This document shows, one piece after another, positions 8,965 to 16,595 of a stretch of DNA of 48,608 nt. Under the pieces are notes generated by a model. That model saw nothing but the letters and a program-made list of their open reading frames with translations. It did not search any database and was not told the DNA's origin. Position 1 is the first letter of the stretch. The number at the start of each line of letters is the position of its first letter. The translations under genes were made by a program, and so were the position numbers. The stretch comes from CAKVLS01 sp045638465 (GTDB taxonomy: Bacteria > Bacillota > Clostridia > Christensenellales > UBA1242): positions 1 through 48,608 of the forward strand of contig JAZUBK010000017.1 of NCBI GenBank assembly GCA_045638465.1. Reading direction: 5' to 3'.

Positions 8965-10497
8965 CTACACCCAATATTTGTTGTCCAGTGACCTATAACT
9001 GATAGCCTCTAGCAAATGGCAAACCTCTATGTTATCACTACCATCAAGGTCTGCTATTGTTCTTGCTACTTTTAAGATTCTATCATGAGCCCTTGCACTT
9101 AGTTTTAGTTTATCAAAGGCTTGTTCCAATATCTTTTCGCCATCTGGTGATAATTTACAATATTTTTTAATCATAGTGCTAGTCATTTTGCTATTGCTAT
9201 ATATCTTTTTGCCGTCATATCTTATAAGCTGAACTTTTCTAGCAAAGTCTACTCTCTTTTTGATATCAGCTGAAGTTTCTTCTGTATGGTTATTGTTTAG
9301 TTCTTTGAAACTTAAACTATCAACCTCTACGTGAAGATCAATTCTATCCATAAGTGGGCCACTAATTTTATTTAGGTACTTATGTATTTGCATAGGTGAG
9401 CACTTGCACTCTTGAATCTTACTTCCATAATTTCCACAAGGGCAAGGATTCATACTAGCAATCATAGTAAATGACGCCGGATAAACAATGGTTTGGGTAT
9501 TTCGAGCGACAGTAATTACGCTATCTTCTAGAGGCTGCCTCAAAGTCTCAATGGTATATCTTGAATACTCTGGCAATTCATCTAAAAACAAAACCCCATT
9601 ATGTGCTAGGCTTATTTCACCAGGTTTTGCATTATGACCACCACCAGTTAGGGCAACTGTAGTTGCCGTGTGGTGAGGCGCTCTAAATGGTCTGTTAAAT
9701 ATCAAACCAATTTCATTATCAAGCGTTCCTGCCACACTATGAATCTTTGTTACCTCCAAAGCCTCTTCAAAAGTCATATCGGGCAAAATACTTGGAAAAC
9801 ATTTTGCTATCATAGTTTTACCGCTACCAGGGGGTCCAATCATAAGTACATTGTGCCCACCAGCAGCAGCTATTTCCATTGCTCTTTTTGCACTGGCTTG
9901 ACCTTTTACTGCAGCAAAATCAAATGGATATGCGTTTTCGCTCTTTGCTGACAGATAAGAAACTATCTCAACAGGCTCTAAAGTAATACTTGAGTTAAAA
10001 AAGTCAACTACTTGCTTTAGATTGTCTATGGCAAAAACTTCTACCCCTTCGATAAATCTAGCTTCTTTTTTATTTCCACTAGGGATAATAAGTTTTTTGT
10101 AGCCTTTGTCTTTGGCGGTGATTAATATAGGAAGTACGCCTTTTACCGCTCTCAAACTGCCATCGAGTGAAAGTTCACCAATAAAAGCATAATCTTTGAT
10201 TTTGTCGATTGGTATTTGATTTGTAGCAGACAAAATCGCAACTGCTATAGGAAGATCATAAAGGGAACCTTCTTTTTTCAGATCCGCAGGAGCAAGGTTT
10301 ATTGTTATTTTTTCCACAGGAAAGTTTAGCCCACTGTTTTTAATAGCGGATCTAACCCTTTGCTTAGACTCTTTTATTGCGGTATCTGCAAGACCAACAA
10401 TATCGTAGGTAGGCAAACCCTTGGCTATGTCTACTTCTACTTTTACTATATTTCCATCTAGGCCTGTAAGCCCAAAACTATTTACAATAGATAGCAT
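8965..10497 (-). CDS. comM: ComM/YifB-family AAA+ protein (Mg-chelatase-like)
   Basis: Hexameric AAA+ helicase-like protein; in naturally transformable bacteria ComM promotes branch migration during recombination. The start is placed at 10497, where GGAGG lies six bases upstream and the protein begins MLSIVNSFGLTGLDG; the longer upstream frame lacks a site. The result is 510 aa. The N-terminal Lon-like domain (about 1-165) is followed by Walker A GPPGSGKTMIAK, Walker B GVLFLDELPEY, the arginine-finger region, the four-cysteine segment NPCPCGNYGS...CKC and the C-terminal chelatase-like helical domain. It is followed directly by dprA. Confidence 0.95.
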   Translation of the reverse strand: MLSIVNSFGLTGLDGNIVKVEVDIAKGLPTYDIVGLADTAIKESKQRVRSAIKNSGLNFPVEKITINLAPADLKKEGSLYDLPIAVAILSATNQIPIDKIKDYAFIGELSLDGSLRAVKGVLPILITAKDKGYKKLIIPSGNKKEARFIEGVEVFAIDNLKQVVDFFNSSITLEPVEIVSYLSAKSENAYPFDFAAVKGQASAKRAMEIAAAGGHNVLMIGPPGSGKTMIAKCFPSILPDMTFEEALEVTKIHSVAGTLDNEIGLIFNRPFRAPHHTATTVALTGGGHNAKPGEISLAHNGVLFLDELPEYSRYTIETLRQPLEDSVITVARNTQTIVYPASFTMIASMNPCPCGNYGSKIQECKCSPMQIHKYLNKISGPLMDRIDLHVEVDSLSFKELNNNHTEETSADIKKRVDFARKVQLIRYDGKKIYSNSKMTSTMIKKYCKLSPDGEKILEQAFDKLKLSARAHDRILKVARTIADLDGSDNIEVCHLLEAISYRSLDNKYWV

Positions 10498-10519
10498 TTT
10501 GCCTCCTTCCAATATGTTT

Positions 10520-10548
10520 ATTGTATAGCAATTAAAAAAATAAAACAA
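10520..10548 (-). promoter_or_regulatory. Promoter of the comM-dprA-topA operon
   Basis: Minus-strand TTGTTT (10548-10543), 17-base spacer, TACAAT (10525-10520), about 23 bases before the comM start. It probably drives comM through to trxA, since no terminator is seen until 1345. Confidence 0.6.
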
Positions 10549-10568
10549 ACAAAATCACTAAATATTTT

Positions 10569-10587
10569 TGCATATATTATATATGCA
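10569..10587. repeat. Perfect 9-1-9 palindrome upstream of comM
   Basis: TGCATATAT, one base, ATATATGCA. A second small inverted repeat (ATGT, AAAAA, CAT) follows directly. It lies upstream of the comM -35 box in a 195-base AT-rich gap that otherwise holds the rplS terminator and long A/T runs. It could be a protein-binding site; no RNA gene is evident. Confidence 0.5.
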
Positions 10588-10700
10588 TGTAAAAACATAC
10601 AATTTTCAGCTACTTTTTTGTTACAAAAAAAAAAAAGATAAACAAGCAATAATATTGAAACTAAAAATATACTCAAAAGTATTAAAAAAAAATTTTAACA

Positions 10701-10736
10701 CAAAAAAAACAACTCTAGGAATTTCCTAGAGTTGTT
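10701..10736 (-). terminator. Terminator of rplS
   Basis: A 13-base perfect stem: AACAACTCTAGGA (10708-10720) with TCCTAGAGTTGTT (10724-10736), loop of three, then a minus-strand run of seven to eight T (plus-strand A-run 10702-10709). Confidence 0.95.
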
Positions 10737-10743
10737 TAATTTG

Positions 10744-11085
10744 TTATCTTTGTTCTTTAATCTTGGCAGCGTTACCTGTTCTTTCTCTTAGGTAGAACAA
10801 TTTAGCTCTTCTAACTTTACCTTTCTTAACAACCTCAATTTTGTCAATTTTTGGGCTGTGAATTGGGAAAGTTCTTTCTACGCCAACACCAAATGAAAGA
10901 CGTCTAACAGTGAAAGATTCTCTTACACTACCGTTCTTTCTAGCGATAACAACACCTTCGAATACTTGGATTCTTTCTTTGTTACCTTCGATAATCTTAA
11001 CATATACTTTTACAGTATCGCCAATTCCAAATTCTGGAACATTAGCTTTAAGATTCTCTTTTTCGATGATATCGATAAGATTCAT
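10744..11085 (-). CDS. rplS: 50S ribosomal protein L19
   Basis: Ribosomal protein at the 30S-50S interface; 113 aa, normal length. The family core is plain: FGIGDTVKVYVKI, RIQVFEGVVIARK, SVRESFTVRRLSFGVGVERTFPIHSP, KVRRAKLFYLR. A GGGAGG site precedes the ATG. In most Firmicutes rplS directly follows trmD; here trmD is 3.6 kb away and rplS stands alone between its own promoter and terminator, between tyrS and comM. Confidence 0.98.
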   Translation of the reverse strand: MNLIDIIEKENLKANVPEFGIGDTVKVYVKIIEGNKERIQVFEGVVIARKNGSVRESFTVRRLSFGVGVERTFPIHSPKIDKIEVVKKGKVRRAKLFYLRERTGNAAKIKEQR

Positions 11086-11170
11086 TGTGACTTATACCTC
11101 CCTATCTAAACTAAATGTTCATGCCTACAAATCATACAAAATGGCAGAGGACCATCCGAAGTCGAAAATT

Positions 11171-11199
11171 ATTATACACGATATATATATAAATTGCAA
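11171..11199 (-). promoter_or_regulatory. Promoter of rplS
   Basis: Minus-strand TTGCAA (11199-11194), 17-base spacer, TATAAT (11176-11171). Transcription would begin about 80 bases before the rplS ATG, leaving room for an L19 leader; I see no strong hairpin in it. Confidence 0.65.
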
Positions 11200-11334
11200 G
11201 TACTTTTTCTATTTTTTTATAAATATTTTATATAAATTATTTTGCGCAAAAAACTCAAATTTTTAACCAAAACAATCCTAAAAAAGCTAAAAACCAAATC
11301 AAAAGTTAAAACAAGACTTTTTTTAGAAATCATT

Positions 11335-11366
11335 AAAAAAGAAGGCTCTTTCTAGCCCTCTTTTTT
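11335..11366 (-). terminator. Terminator of tyrS
   Basis: A-rich arm and GAAGGCT (11341-11347) pair with AGCCCTC (11354-11360) and a T-run, with one mismatch. On the minus strand this gives a hairpin flanked by A and T tracts right after the tyrS stop. Confidence 0.85.
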
Positions 11367-11376
11367 GATAGTTTTA

Positions 11377-12630
11377 TTAAATTTCAACTTTTAGGAAGTT
11401 CTTTTTGCCTTTCTTTAGTATTACATAACCATCAGTAAATACATCTAAGGTTACAGGTTCTGCAAAGTTTGCAGGTTTTTTATCACCAATAGTGATTCCG
11501 CCTTGATCGATAAGTCTTCTTGCCTCTGATTTTCCACCAACAAAACCAGTGATAGTTGTAACAAAGTCAACTGCTGTAACTGTATTATCAAAGATATTTT
11601 TATCAATTTTTACTGTAGGAACGTTAGACATGTCTACACCGCCACCAAATAGCGCTGATGTTGCTTCTTGAGCCTTTTTAGCGTCTTCTTCGCCCCTTAC
11701 AAAACGTGTAACTTCGTAGCTTAATACTTTCTTTGCGTTAACAATATCTTCTTTTACAAGGCTTCTTACCTCGTCCATAGGAACATCTGTAAATAGCGCA
11801 AACATCATCTCTACACAAGCGTCTGGAGTTTGGTATACACCTTGGTAAAAGTCATAAGCTGATATTTTGTCTTTATCAATCCAGATCGCACCCTTTTCGG
11901 TTTTACCCATTTTCTTACCTTCTGGAGTAAGTAGTAGTGGGTTTGTAGCACCAATCAAAGATACATCTGTGCCATTTGCAAAGTTTAATTTTCTTTGAAG
12001 TTCTACACCAGCAACAATGTTACCCCATTGGTCACCACCGCCATATTGAAGTGTACATCCATATTCACGATTTAGATGGATAAAGTCATACGCTTGCATA
12101 AGCATATAACCCATTTCAAAAAATGTAAGGCCGCCCTCTTCGATGCGATTTGCATAGATTTCGTTAGAAAGCATTTTGTTTACATTAAAGTGAACGCCTA
12201 TCTCTCTCATAAAATCAATATAGTCATAACCTTTGAACCAATCAGCGTTGTTTACGATAATTGCTGGATTTTCGCCATCAAAATCAAGGAAAACTTTTAG
12301 AGTGTTTTTGATTTTTTCGATATTTGCTGCGATTTGTTCTTTTGTCATCATTTTACGAAGTTCGGTTTTGCCGCTAGGATCACCTACACATGCAGTTGCT
12401 CCGCCCATAAGAAGAAGTACTTTGTGACCTGCTTTTTGGAATCTTCTTAAAATGCAGTAAGGAACACAGTGGCCAATATGCAAACTATCTGCAGTAGGGT
12501 CAGTTCCTTCGTATAGTGTGATAGGAGTGCCAGACTCTAGTGCTTTTTTCAAAGCTTCTTCATCTGTACATTGGTACAAAAGTCCTCTTTCCTTTAGTTC
12601 ATTAAATAAATTTGTGTCTACTTTTTTCAT
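11377..12630 (-). CDS. tyrS: Tyrosyl-tRNA synthetase
   Basis: Class I synthetase charging tRNA-Tyr; 417 aa. The start at 12630 has GGAGG seven bases upstream and yields MKKVDTNLFNELKERGLLYQ; an open frame continuing upstream runs through the T-box terminator and is not coding. The HIGH motif is in DPTADSLHIGHCVP, the KMSKS equivalent is KMGKTEKGAIW, and a C-terminal S4-like RNA-binding domain (ARRLIDQGGITIGDKK) is present. Expression should depend on uncharged tRNA-Tyr through the T-box leader. Confidence 0.97.
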   Translation of the reverse strand: MKKVDTNLFNELKERGLLYQCTDEEALKKALESGTPITLYEGTDPTADSLHIGHCVPYCILRRFQKAGHKVLLLMGGATACVGDPSGKTELRKMMTKEQIAANIEKIKNTLKVFLDFDGENPAIIVNNADWFKGYDYIDFMREIGVHFNVNKMLSNEIYANRIEEGGLTFFEMGYMLMQAYDFIHLNREYGCTLQYGGGDQWGNIVAGVELQRKLNFANGTDVSLIGATNPLLLTPEGKKMGKTEKGAIWIDKDKISAYDFYQGVYQTPDACVEMMFALFTDVPMDEVRSLVKEDIVNAKKVLSYEVTRFVRGEEDAKKAQEATSALFGGGVDMSNVPTVKIDKNIFDNTVTAVDFVTTITGFVGGKSEARRLIDQGGITIGDKKPANFAEPVTLDVFTDGYVILKKGKKNFLKVEI

Positions 12631-12639
12631 AATTTCCTC

Positions 12640-12863
12640 CAATAAAAAAATCCTATGTAAAACTTTACATAGGACGAAATTTCTTCGTGGTACCACCTAA
12701 TTTTATAATCTTTGCGATTACCTCTTTTGCCATCTTCCTTAGGCATGTTTGCTACGAGCAATGTAATTCATTTTATACCCCTGAAAGCCTCGCACCAAAC
12801 GGCTTTTCTCTAATTGCCAGATATAAAACTACTGATTTGCACATCAAACGCAAATATTAAGAT
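12640..12863 (-). promoter_or_regulatory. Tyrosine T-box leader of tyrS
   Basis: The conserved T-box sequence AGGTGGTACCACG lies at 12698-12686, with the UGGU bulge that pairs with the ACCA end of tRNA-Tyr. Downstream is an 11-base terminator stem (12651-12661 with 12664-12674) and a run of seven T (12650-12644). Stem I has the GGUGCGA distal element, and a specifier UAC (Tyr) at 12765-12763 in the context GAAUUACAUUG. Uncharged tRNA-Tyr would switch the leader to antitermination. Confidence 0.95.
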
Positions 12864-12869
12864 GTCACT

Positions 12870-12898
12870 ATAATAACAAAACAAATATTTATTGTCAA
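12870..12898 (-). promoter_or_regulatory. Promoter of the tyrS T-box transcript
   Basis: Minus-strand TTGACA (12898-12893), 17-base spacer, TATTAT (12875-12870). The -35 begins three bases after the yraN stop codon and no terminator separates them, so yraN read-through would also enter the T-box. Confidence 0.85.
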
Positions 12899-12900
12899 GT

Positions 12901-13239
12901 CTAAAAGGCATTTTCTATATGAGTAATTTTGTCCCCCATAATCTCAACAACATCAAACCTACAACTTACATCAAACAACTTTTTGTATTTAATATAGCCT
13001 TGAGCTACAAGCCTGATTTTGTGTTGTTTACGAAAATCTACCGCCTCTCTTCCAAGACCAAACTTATCACCAGACCTTGATTTTACTTCTACAAAAACAA
13101 GTACATCATTTTCTTTTGCAACAATATCAATCTCACCAATTTTGTTTGTATAATTTGTCTCAACAATTTTATAACCTTTACCTTTCAAAAAGGCAACAGC
13201 CTCCGCTTCTCCAATATTTCCAACTCTTTTATTTATCAC
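12901..13239 (-). CDS. yraN: YraN/UPF0102 family protein, endonuclease-like fold
   Basis: Restriction-endonuclease-like fold protein of poorly defined function, conserved next to rnhB. Visible hallmarks: an N-terminal GNIGEAEAVAFLKGKGYKIVETNY, then GEIDIVAKENDVLVFVEVKSRS, which carries the acidic and lysine residues of the nuclease core (E..D..EVK). At 112 aa it has normal length. The start overlaps the rnhB stop by four bases. It is the last gene of the trmD-rbgA-rnhB run. Confidence 0.93.
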   Translation of the reverse strand: MINKRVGNIGEAEAVAFLKGKGYKIVETNYTNKIGEIDIVAKENDVLVFVEVKSRSGDKFGLGREAVDFRKQHKIRLVAQGYIKYKKLFDVSCRFDVVEIMGDKITHIENAF

Positions 13240-13847
13240 TTGTCAACCTCTACAAAATGACCAATAAAACTTTTTCTATGAATAGGACTTGGGCCATATT
13301 TTTTCAAAGCCTCAATATGCTCTTTTGTTCCATAACCTTTATGCTTGGCAAACTTATATTCTGGGAAGACGGTATCAACTTTACACATAAGATTATCTCT
13401 ATGCACCTTAGCTAAAATACTAGCTGCCGCTATGTTATAACTTTTTGCATCGCCCTTAATTATGCTCTCAAGCGGAATATCACACTCAAAGTTTAGAGCG
13501 TCAGTCAAAACCACTTTTGGCTTAATTTTTAGGTTTTCTACCCCTTTTTTCGCGCCTAATTTTGTAGCAGCCAAAATATTTATCTCATCTATAGTTGTCT
13601 CATCAACCTCTACTATTGAGTAAGCAATAGCGGTGTTTATTATTTTTTCAAACAAGGCTTCTCTCTTTTTTGGAGTAAGCTTTTTGCTATCATTTATGCC
13701 ATCTATTATCTTGTCTTCATCCAAAGGCATAATAACAACAGCAACGACTACAGGTCCTGCAAGAGGCCCTCTTCCTGCCTCATCAAGTCCTGCAACAAGA
13801 CCCAAATTTTTATATTGATTTTCATACTCAAACATATTATTTTGCAT
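13236..13847 (-). CDS. rnhB: Ribonuclease HII
   Basis: Removes RNA from DNA, including single ribonucleotides. The N-terminal GLDEAGRGPLAGPVVVA carries the first Asp-Glu pair; DSKKLTPKKRE, the later Asp in VVLTDAL and the metal-binding Asp in SIIKGDAKSYNIAAASILAKVHRD complete the site. 203 aa. The start at 13847 overlaps the rbgA stop by 11 bases; an in-frame ATG at 13835, right after that stop, is equally possible because neither has a clear ribosome binding site. Translation is probably coupled. Confidence 0.96.
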   Translation of the reverse strand: MQNNMFEYENQYKNLGLVAGLDEAGRGPLAGPVVVAVVIMPLDEDKIIDGINDSKKLTPKKREALFEKIINTAIAYSIVEVDETTIDEINILAATKLGAKKGVENLKIKPKVVLTDALNFECDIPLESIIKGDAKSYNIAAASILAKVHRDNLMCKVDTVFPEYKFAKHKGYGTKEHIEALKKYGPSPIHRKSFIGHFVEVDK

Positions 13848-14682
13848 ACTTATCTAAAATGATTTTTCCAAATCTACCCTTTCTAAAGTCATCAATTATC
13901 ATACGAGCACATCTTTCATAATCAGGCTCATTTCCTTTCAAAACGCATTTCTTTGCAAGGCATATTTCATCAAAAATTTCGATAGTTTCTTTATCTTCAG
14001 TTTGAACGCTATACCTTTGCTCAAAAATATCGTTTTTACCGCCTTTAAATTCGTTTATAAAGTCGAAAGCAAGGTTTTCGATATCTAAAACGTCATCTTT
14101 AATTGAGCCCAAATAAGCCAAATGTTGAGCCACAGTTTTGTCATCAAAACTAGGCCACAAAGTTCCTGGCATATCAAGAACTTCGATACCATTATCGATA
14201 GTAACCCATTGTTTACCACGTGTAACACCTGGTTTATTACCAGTCTTAGTTCTTGCCTTACCACACAAATTATTAACTAGGGTTGACTTGCCAGTATTTG
14301 GCACCCCAACAACCATTGTTCTTATTATTTTATTTATATTTTTTGCCTTAGCCTTTTCTATCTTTTCTTCCAAAAGTTTTCTAATGATCGGAACAAGAAC
14401 TCTAGTTGAATTTGACGCCGTGCTATCAAGAGCTATAGCGGTTGAGTTTTCTGTTGTAAAGTGAGCAATCCATTTGTTTAATTGTTGTTCATCTACAAGA
14501 TCCGCTTTGTTTAGCACATATATAATAGGTTTATTTTGTGACATGCTAGATAGTTTTGGATTAACAGTAGAATAAGGCGCTCTACTATCCAGAACATAAA
14601 TGATTACGTCTACAACTTTTATATCTTGTTCTATAAGTCTAAAGGTCTTGGTCATATGACCCGGAAACCATTGTATAGTCAT
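13837..14682 (-). CDS. rbgA: Ribosome biogenesis GTPase RbgA (YlqF)
   Basis: Circularly permuted GTPase needed for late assembly of the 50S subunit in Gram-positives. The permuted motif order is visible: the G4 motif NKAD (about 58-61) comes before the P-loop GVPNTGKST (about 126-134) and G3 DMPGT. The N-terminal QWFPGHMTKT is the family signature. 281 aa is normal. It starts one base after trmD and overlaps rnhB, as in Bacillus except that rplS is missing from between trmD and rbgA. Confidence 0.96.
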   Translation of the reverse strand: MTIQWFPGHMTKTFRLIEQDIKVVDVIIYVLDSRAPYSTVNPKLSSMSQNKPIIYVLNKADLVDEQQLNKWIAHFTTENSTAIALDSTASNSTRVLVPIIRKLLEEKIEKAKAKNINKIIRTMVVGVPNTGKSTLVNNLCGKARTKTGNKPGVTRGKQWVTIDNGIEVLDMPGTLWPSFDDKTVAQHLAYLGSIKDDVLDIENLAFDFINEFKGGKNDIFEQRYSVQTEDKETIEIFDEICLAKKCVLKGNEPDYERCARMIIDDFRKGRFGKIILDKYAK

Positions 14683-14683
14683 T

Positions 14684-15358
14684 TTAATCTTCCTTTTTAA
14701 ATAAATCTGGTCTACGTTCTTTGGTTATCTTGACACTTTGCTCATATCTCCACTCTCTCACCTTTTCGTGATTGCCAGATACAAGTACATCGGGTACTTT
14801 AAGCCCCATAAATTCGGCAGGACGGGTGTATTGTGGATATTCGAGTAAATTATTGGAAAAACTTTCCTCATCGGTAGAGCCCTCACTCAAGACTCCATCA
14901 ACATATCTTGAAACAGAGTCAACAAGCACCATCGCAGGAAGTTCCCCTCCAGTTAAAACATAATCACCAATAGACACTTCTTCGTCAATACATAGATCAA
15001 TAATTCTTTGGTCTATGCCCTCATAGTGCCCACAAACAACAATAAGGTGGTTATATGTTTTTGCGTAGTTGATAACTTTTTTACCTGTCAAAACATTGCC
15101 TCTTGGTGACATATATATAACATAAGAGTCATCAGTTTTTACCGACATAATAGCATCATATAGTGGTTGTGGAGTCATAAGCATACCAGCTCCACCACCA
15201 AATGGGTAGTCATCACATTTTTTGTGTTTATCTTTAGAAAAATCTCTAATATTAACTAAATTTACCGCTATTAAGTTTTTTTCTTGAGCCCTGCCCAAAA
15301 TGCTCATTTTTAGATTTTCAAACATTTCAGGAAATAGAGTTAAAATATCTATTCTCAT
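14684..15358 (-). CDS. trmD: tRNA (guanine-37-N1)-methyltransferase
   Basis: SPOUT methyltransferase forming m1G37, which prevents frameshifting. MRIDILTLFPEMFE at the start, DDYPFGGGAGMLMTPQPL, VVCGHYEGIDQRI and the knot region VSIGDYVLTGGELPAMVLVDSVSRY are all present. 224 aa, slightly shorter than the roughly 240 aa common in Bacillus. Its ATG overlaps the rimM stop by four bases. Confidence 0.97.
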   Translation of the reverse strand: MRIDILTLFPEMFENLKMSILGRAQEKNLIAVNLVNIRDFSKDKHKKCDDYPFGGGAGMLMTPQPLYDAIMSVKTDDSYVIYMSPRGNVLTGKKVINYAKTYNHLIVVCGHYEGIDQRIIDLCIDEEVSIGDYVLTGGELPAMVLVDSVSRYVDGVLSEGSTDEESFSNNLLEYPQYTRPAEFMGLKVPDVLVSGNHEKVREWRYEQSVKITKERRPDLFKKED

Positions 15359-15852
15359 ATCATAACCTCTTTTAGTCTTTCGGCTTTAACAACCATAGTT
15401 TTTGCCGACATATCTGCAGATATAACCATGTCTTTTACAAAAGGAAAAGTATGCACTCCCTTTCTTCCAACAATGGTATAGACATCAGCAGCACCATATT
15501 GTGCAATGTCAGTAATTTCACCATACTCTACGCCATTTTCGTCAAAAACTCTTACACCTATCATATCTTCGATAAAAAATTCTTGCTCGGCAAGTACTGG
15601 TCCATCTTCTCTTTTTATCTCAACTATTTTATTGCGCAAAGCCTCTACACCATTTGGCTCAACAATGCCTTCTACCATAATATAAGCAAAGCCTTGTCTT
15701 GCGGTAGCAGATTTTATATTATAAGTTTTACCATTAATAATCACGTATTTAAGGGTTTTAAAAAAGTCCATATCTTTGATAATAGGTTCAAGTTTCATCT
15801 CACCTTTTATGCCTTGTGGCTTTAAAACTTTTGCAATTTTTAATAAATCCAT
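15355..15852 (-). CDS. rimM: Ribosome maturation factor RimM
   Basis: Assists 30S head assembly and binds ribosomal protein S19. It starts LLKIAKVLKPQGIKGEMKLEPI, the RimM signature, and has the PRC-barrel half with FFIEDMIGVRVFDENGVEYGEITDI and the GVHTFPFVKDMV end. 165 aa. A GGAGA site is eight bases upstream. It is cut off from khpA by a terminator, so rimM-trmD-rbgA-rnhB-yraN probably form a unit separate from rpsP-khpA. Confidence 0.94.
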   Translation of the reverse strand: MDLLKIAKVLKPQGIKGEMKLEPIIKDMDFFKTLKYVIINGKTYNIKSATARQGFAYIMVEGIVEPNGVEALRNKIVEIKREDGPVLAEQEFFIEDMIGVRVFDENGVEYGEITDIAQYGAADVYTIVGRKGVHTFPFVKDMVISADMSAKTMVVKAERLKEVMI

Positions 15853-15868
15853 AATAATCTCCTAAAAA

Positions 15869-15877
15869 CATATTAGC
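15869..15877 (-). promoter_or_regulatory. Possible extended -10 promoter for rimM
   Basis: Minus-strand TGCTAATAT lies about 20 bases before the rimM ATG in an AT-rich stretch, with no good -35. It is proposed because a strong terminator separates rimM from khpA. Confidence 0.35.
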
Positions 15878-15943
15878 ACAAAAATATAAAAAAATAAACT
15901 ATGTAACTGAAATAACTTTTAACAATCTCAAAATTATATAAAT

Positions 15944-15971
15944 AAAAAAACCACTAAACAATGTTTAGTGG
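15944..15971 (-). terminator. Terminator after khpA
   Basis: CCACTAAACA (15951-15960) pairs with TGTTTAGTGG (15962-15971) around a single central base, so in practice about nine pairs with a small loop. A run of seven T follows on the minus strand. It ends the ffh-rpsP-khpA transcript. Confidence 0.92.
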
Positions 15972-15980
15972 CTAAAAATA

Positions 15981-16211
15981 TTAAGATACTACTTTAACAA
16001 CATATCTTTTCTTAGTTTTTGCAGAAACAGAACGAACAATTGTTCTAATACTTTGAACAACTTTTCCGTTTTTGCCAATAACTTTACCAGCATCACTTTC
16101 GGCTACTTTTACATTGATAACAATAGTTTTGCCGTCAAGTTCTGTTGTAACCTGCACTTGGTCTTTATTATCTACCAAATTTTCGATAATTACTTTAACA
16201 AAATTTTCCAT
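15981..16211 (-). CDS. khpA: KH-domain RNA-binding protein KhpA
   Basis: Small RNA-binding protein that usually pairs with KhpB/Jag and affects cell division and elongation. 76 aa, one KH domain with the GxxG loop GKNGKVVQSIRTIVRS. A site close to GGAG precedes the start by nine bases. It follows rpsP by about 20 bases, the conserved arrangement, and is the last gene before a strong terminator. Confidence 0.94.
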   Translation of the reverse strand: MENFVKVIIENLVDNKDQVQVTTELDGKTIVINVKVAESDAGKVIGKNGKVVQSIRTIVRSVSAKTKKRYVVKVVS

Positions 16212-16230
16212 ATTCCCTTACTCCTATCTA

Positions 16231-16530
16231 TTAAGCATTTTTAGATTCTTTTTTAGGAGCAGTAACTTTTTTAGAAGTGTATGGTTTTGCATCTTTAACA
16301 GCGCCGCTCTTTACAAGAATAGTTCTTGCAGTTTCAGTTGGTTGAGCACCGTTAGCAATCCATTTTGTTGCTTTGTCGTTGTCGATTTTGATTTCTTCAT
16401 TTAGTGGGTTGAAGAATCCAAGAGTATCGATAACTTTGCCATCTCTAGCTGTTCTAGAATCAGCAACAACTACTCTATAAAATGGAGATTTTTTATCTCC
16501 CATTCTTGTTAGTCTAATTTTAACTGCCAT
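16231..16530 (-). CDS. rpsP: 30S ribosomal protein S16
   Basis: Small-subunit protein needed for 30S assembly. MAVKIRLTRMGDKKSPFYRVVVADSRTARDG is the family N-terminus; GFFNPL and WIANGAQPTETARTIL follow. 99 aa including a lysine-rich tail typical of Firmicutes. An AGGAGA site lies ahead of the ATG. It is 65 bases downstream of ffh. Confidence 0.98.
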   Translation of the reverse strand: MAVKIRLTRMGDKKSPFYRVVVADSRTARDGKVIDTLGFFNPLNEEIKIDNDKATKWIANGAQPTETARTILVKSGAVKDAKPYTSKKVTAPKKESKNA

Positions 16531-16595
16531 TTGTATTTCTCCTTTATATTTTTATATATTTTACTAATTTATTAGTTAGTAACTAAGTAAGTTGT

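Noticed and set aside
12631..12696. N-terminal extension of tyrS into the upstream open frame.
   Set aside because: The extension is encoded by the T-box antiterminator and terminator; a GGAGG site marks the start at 12630.
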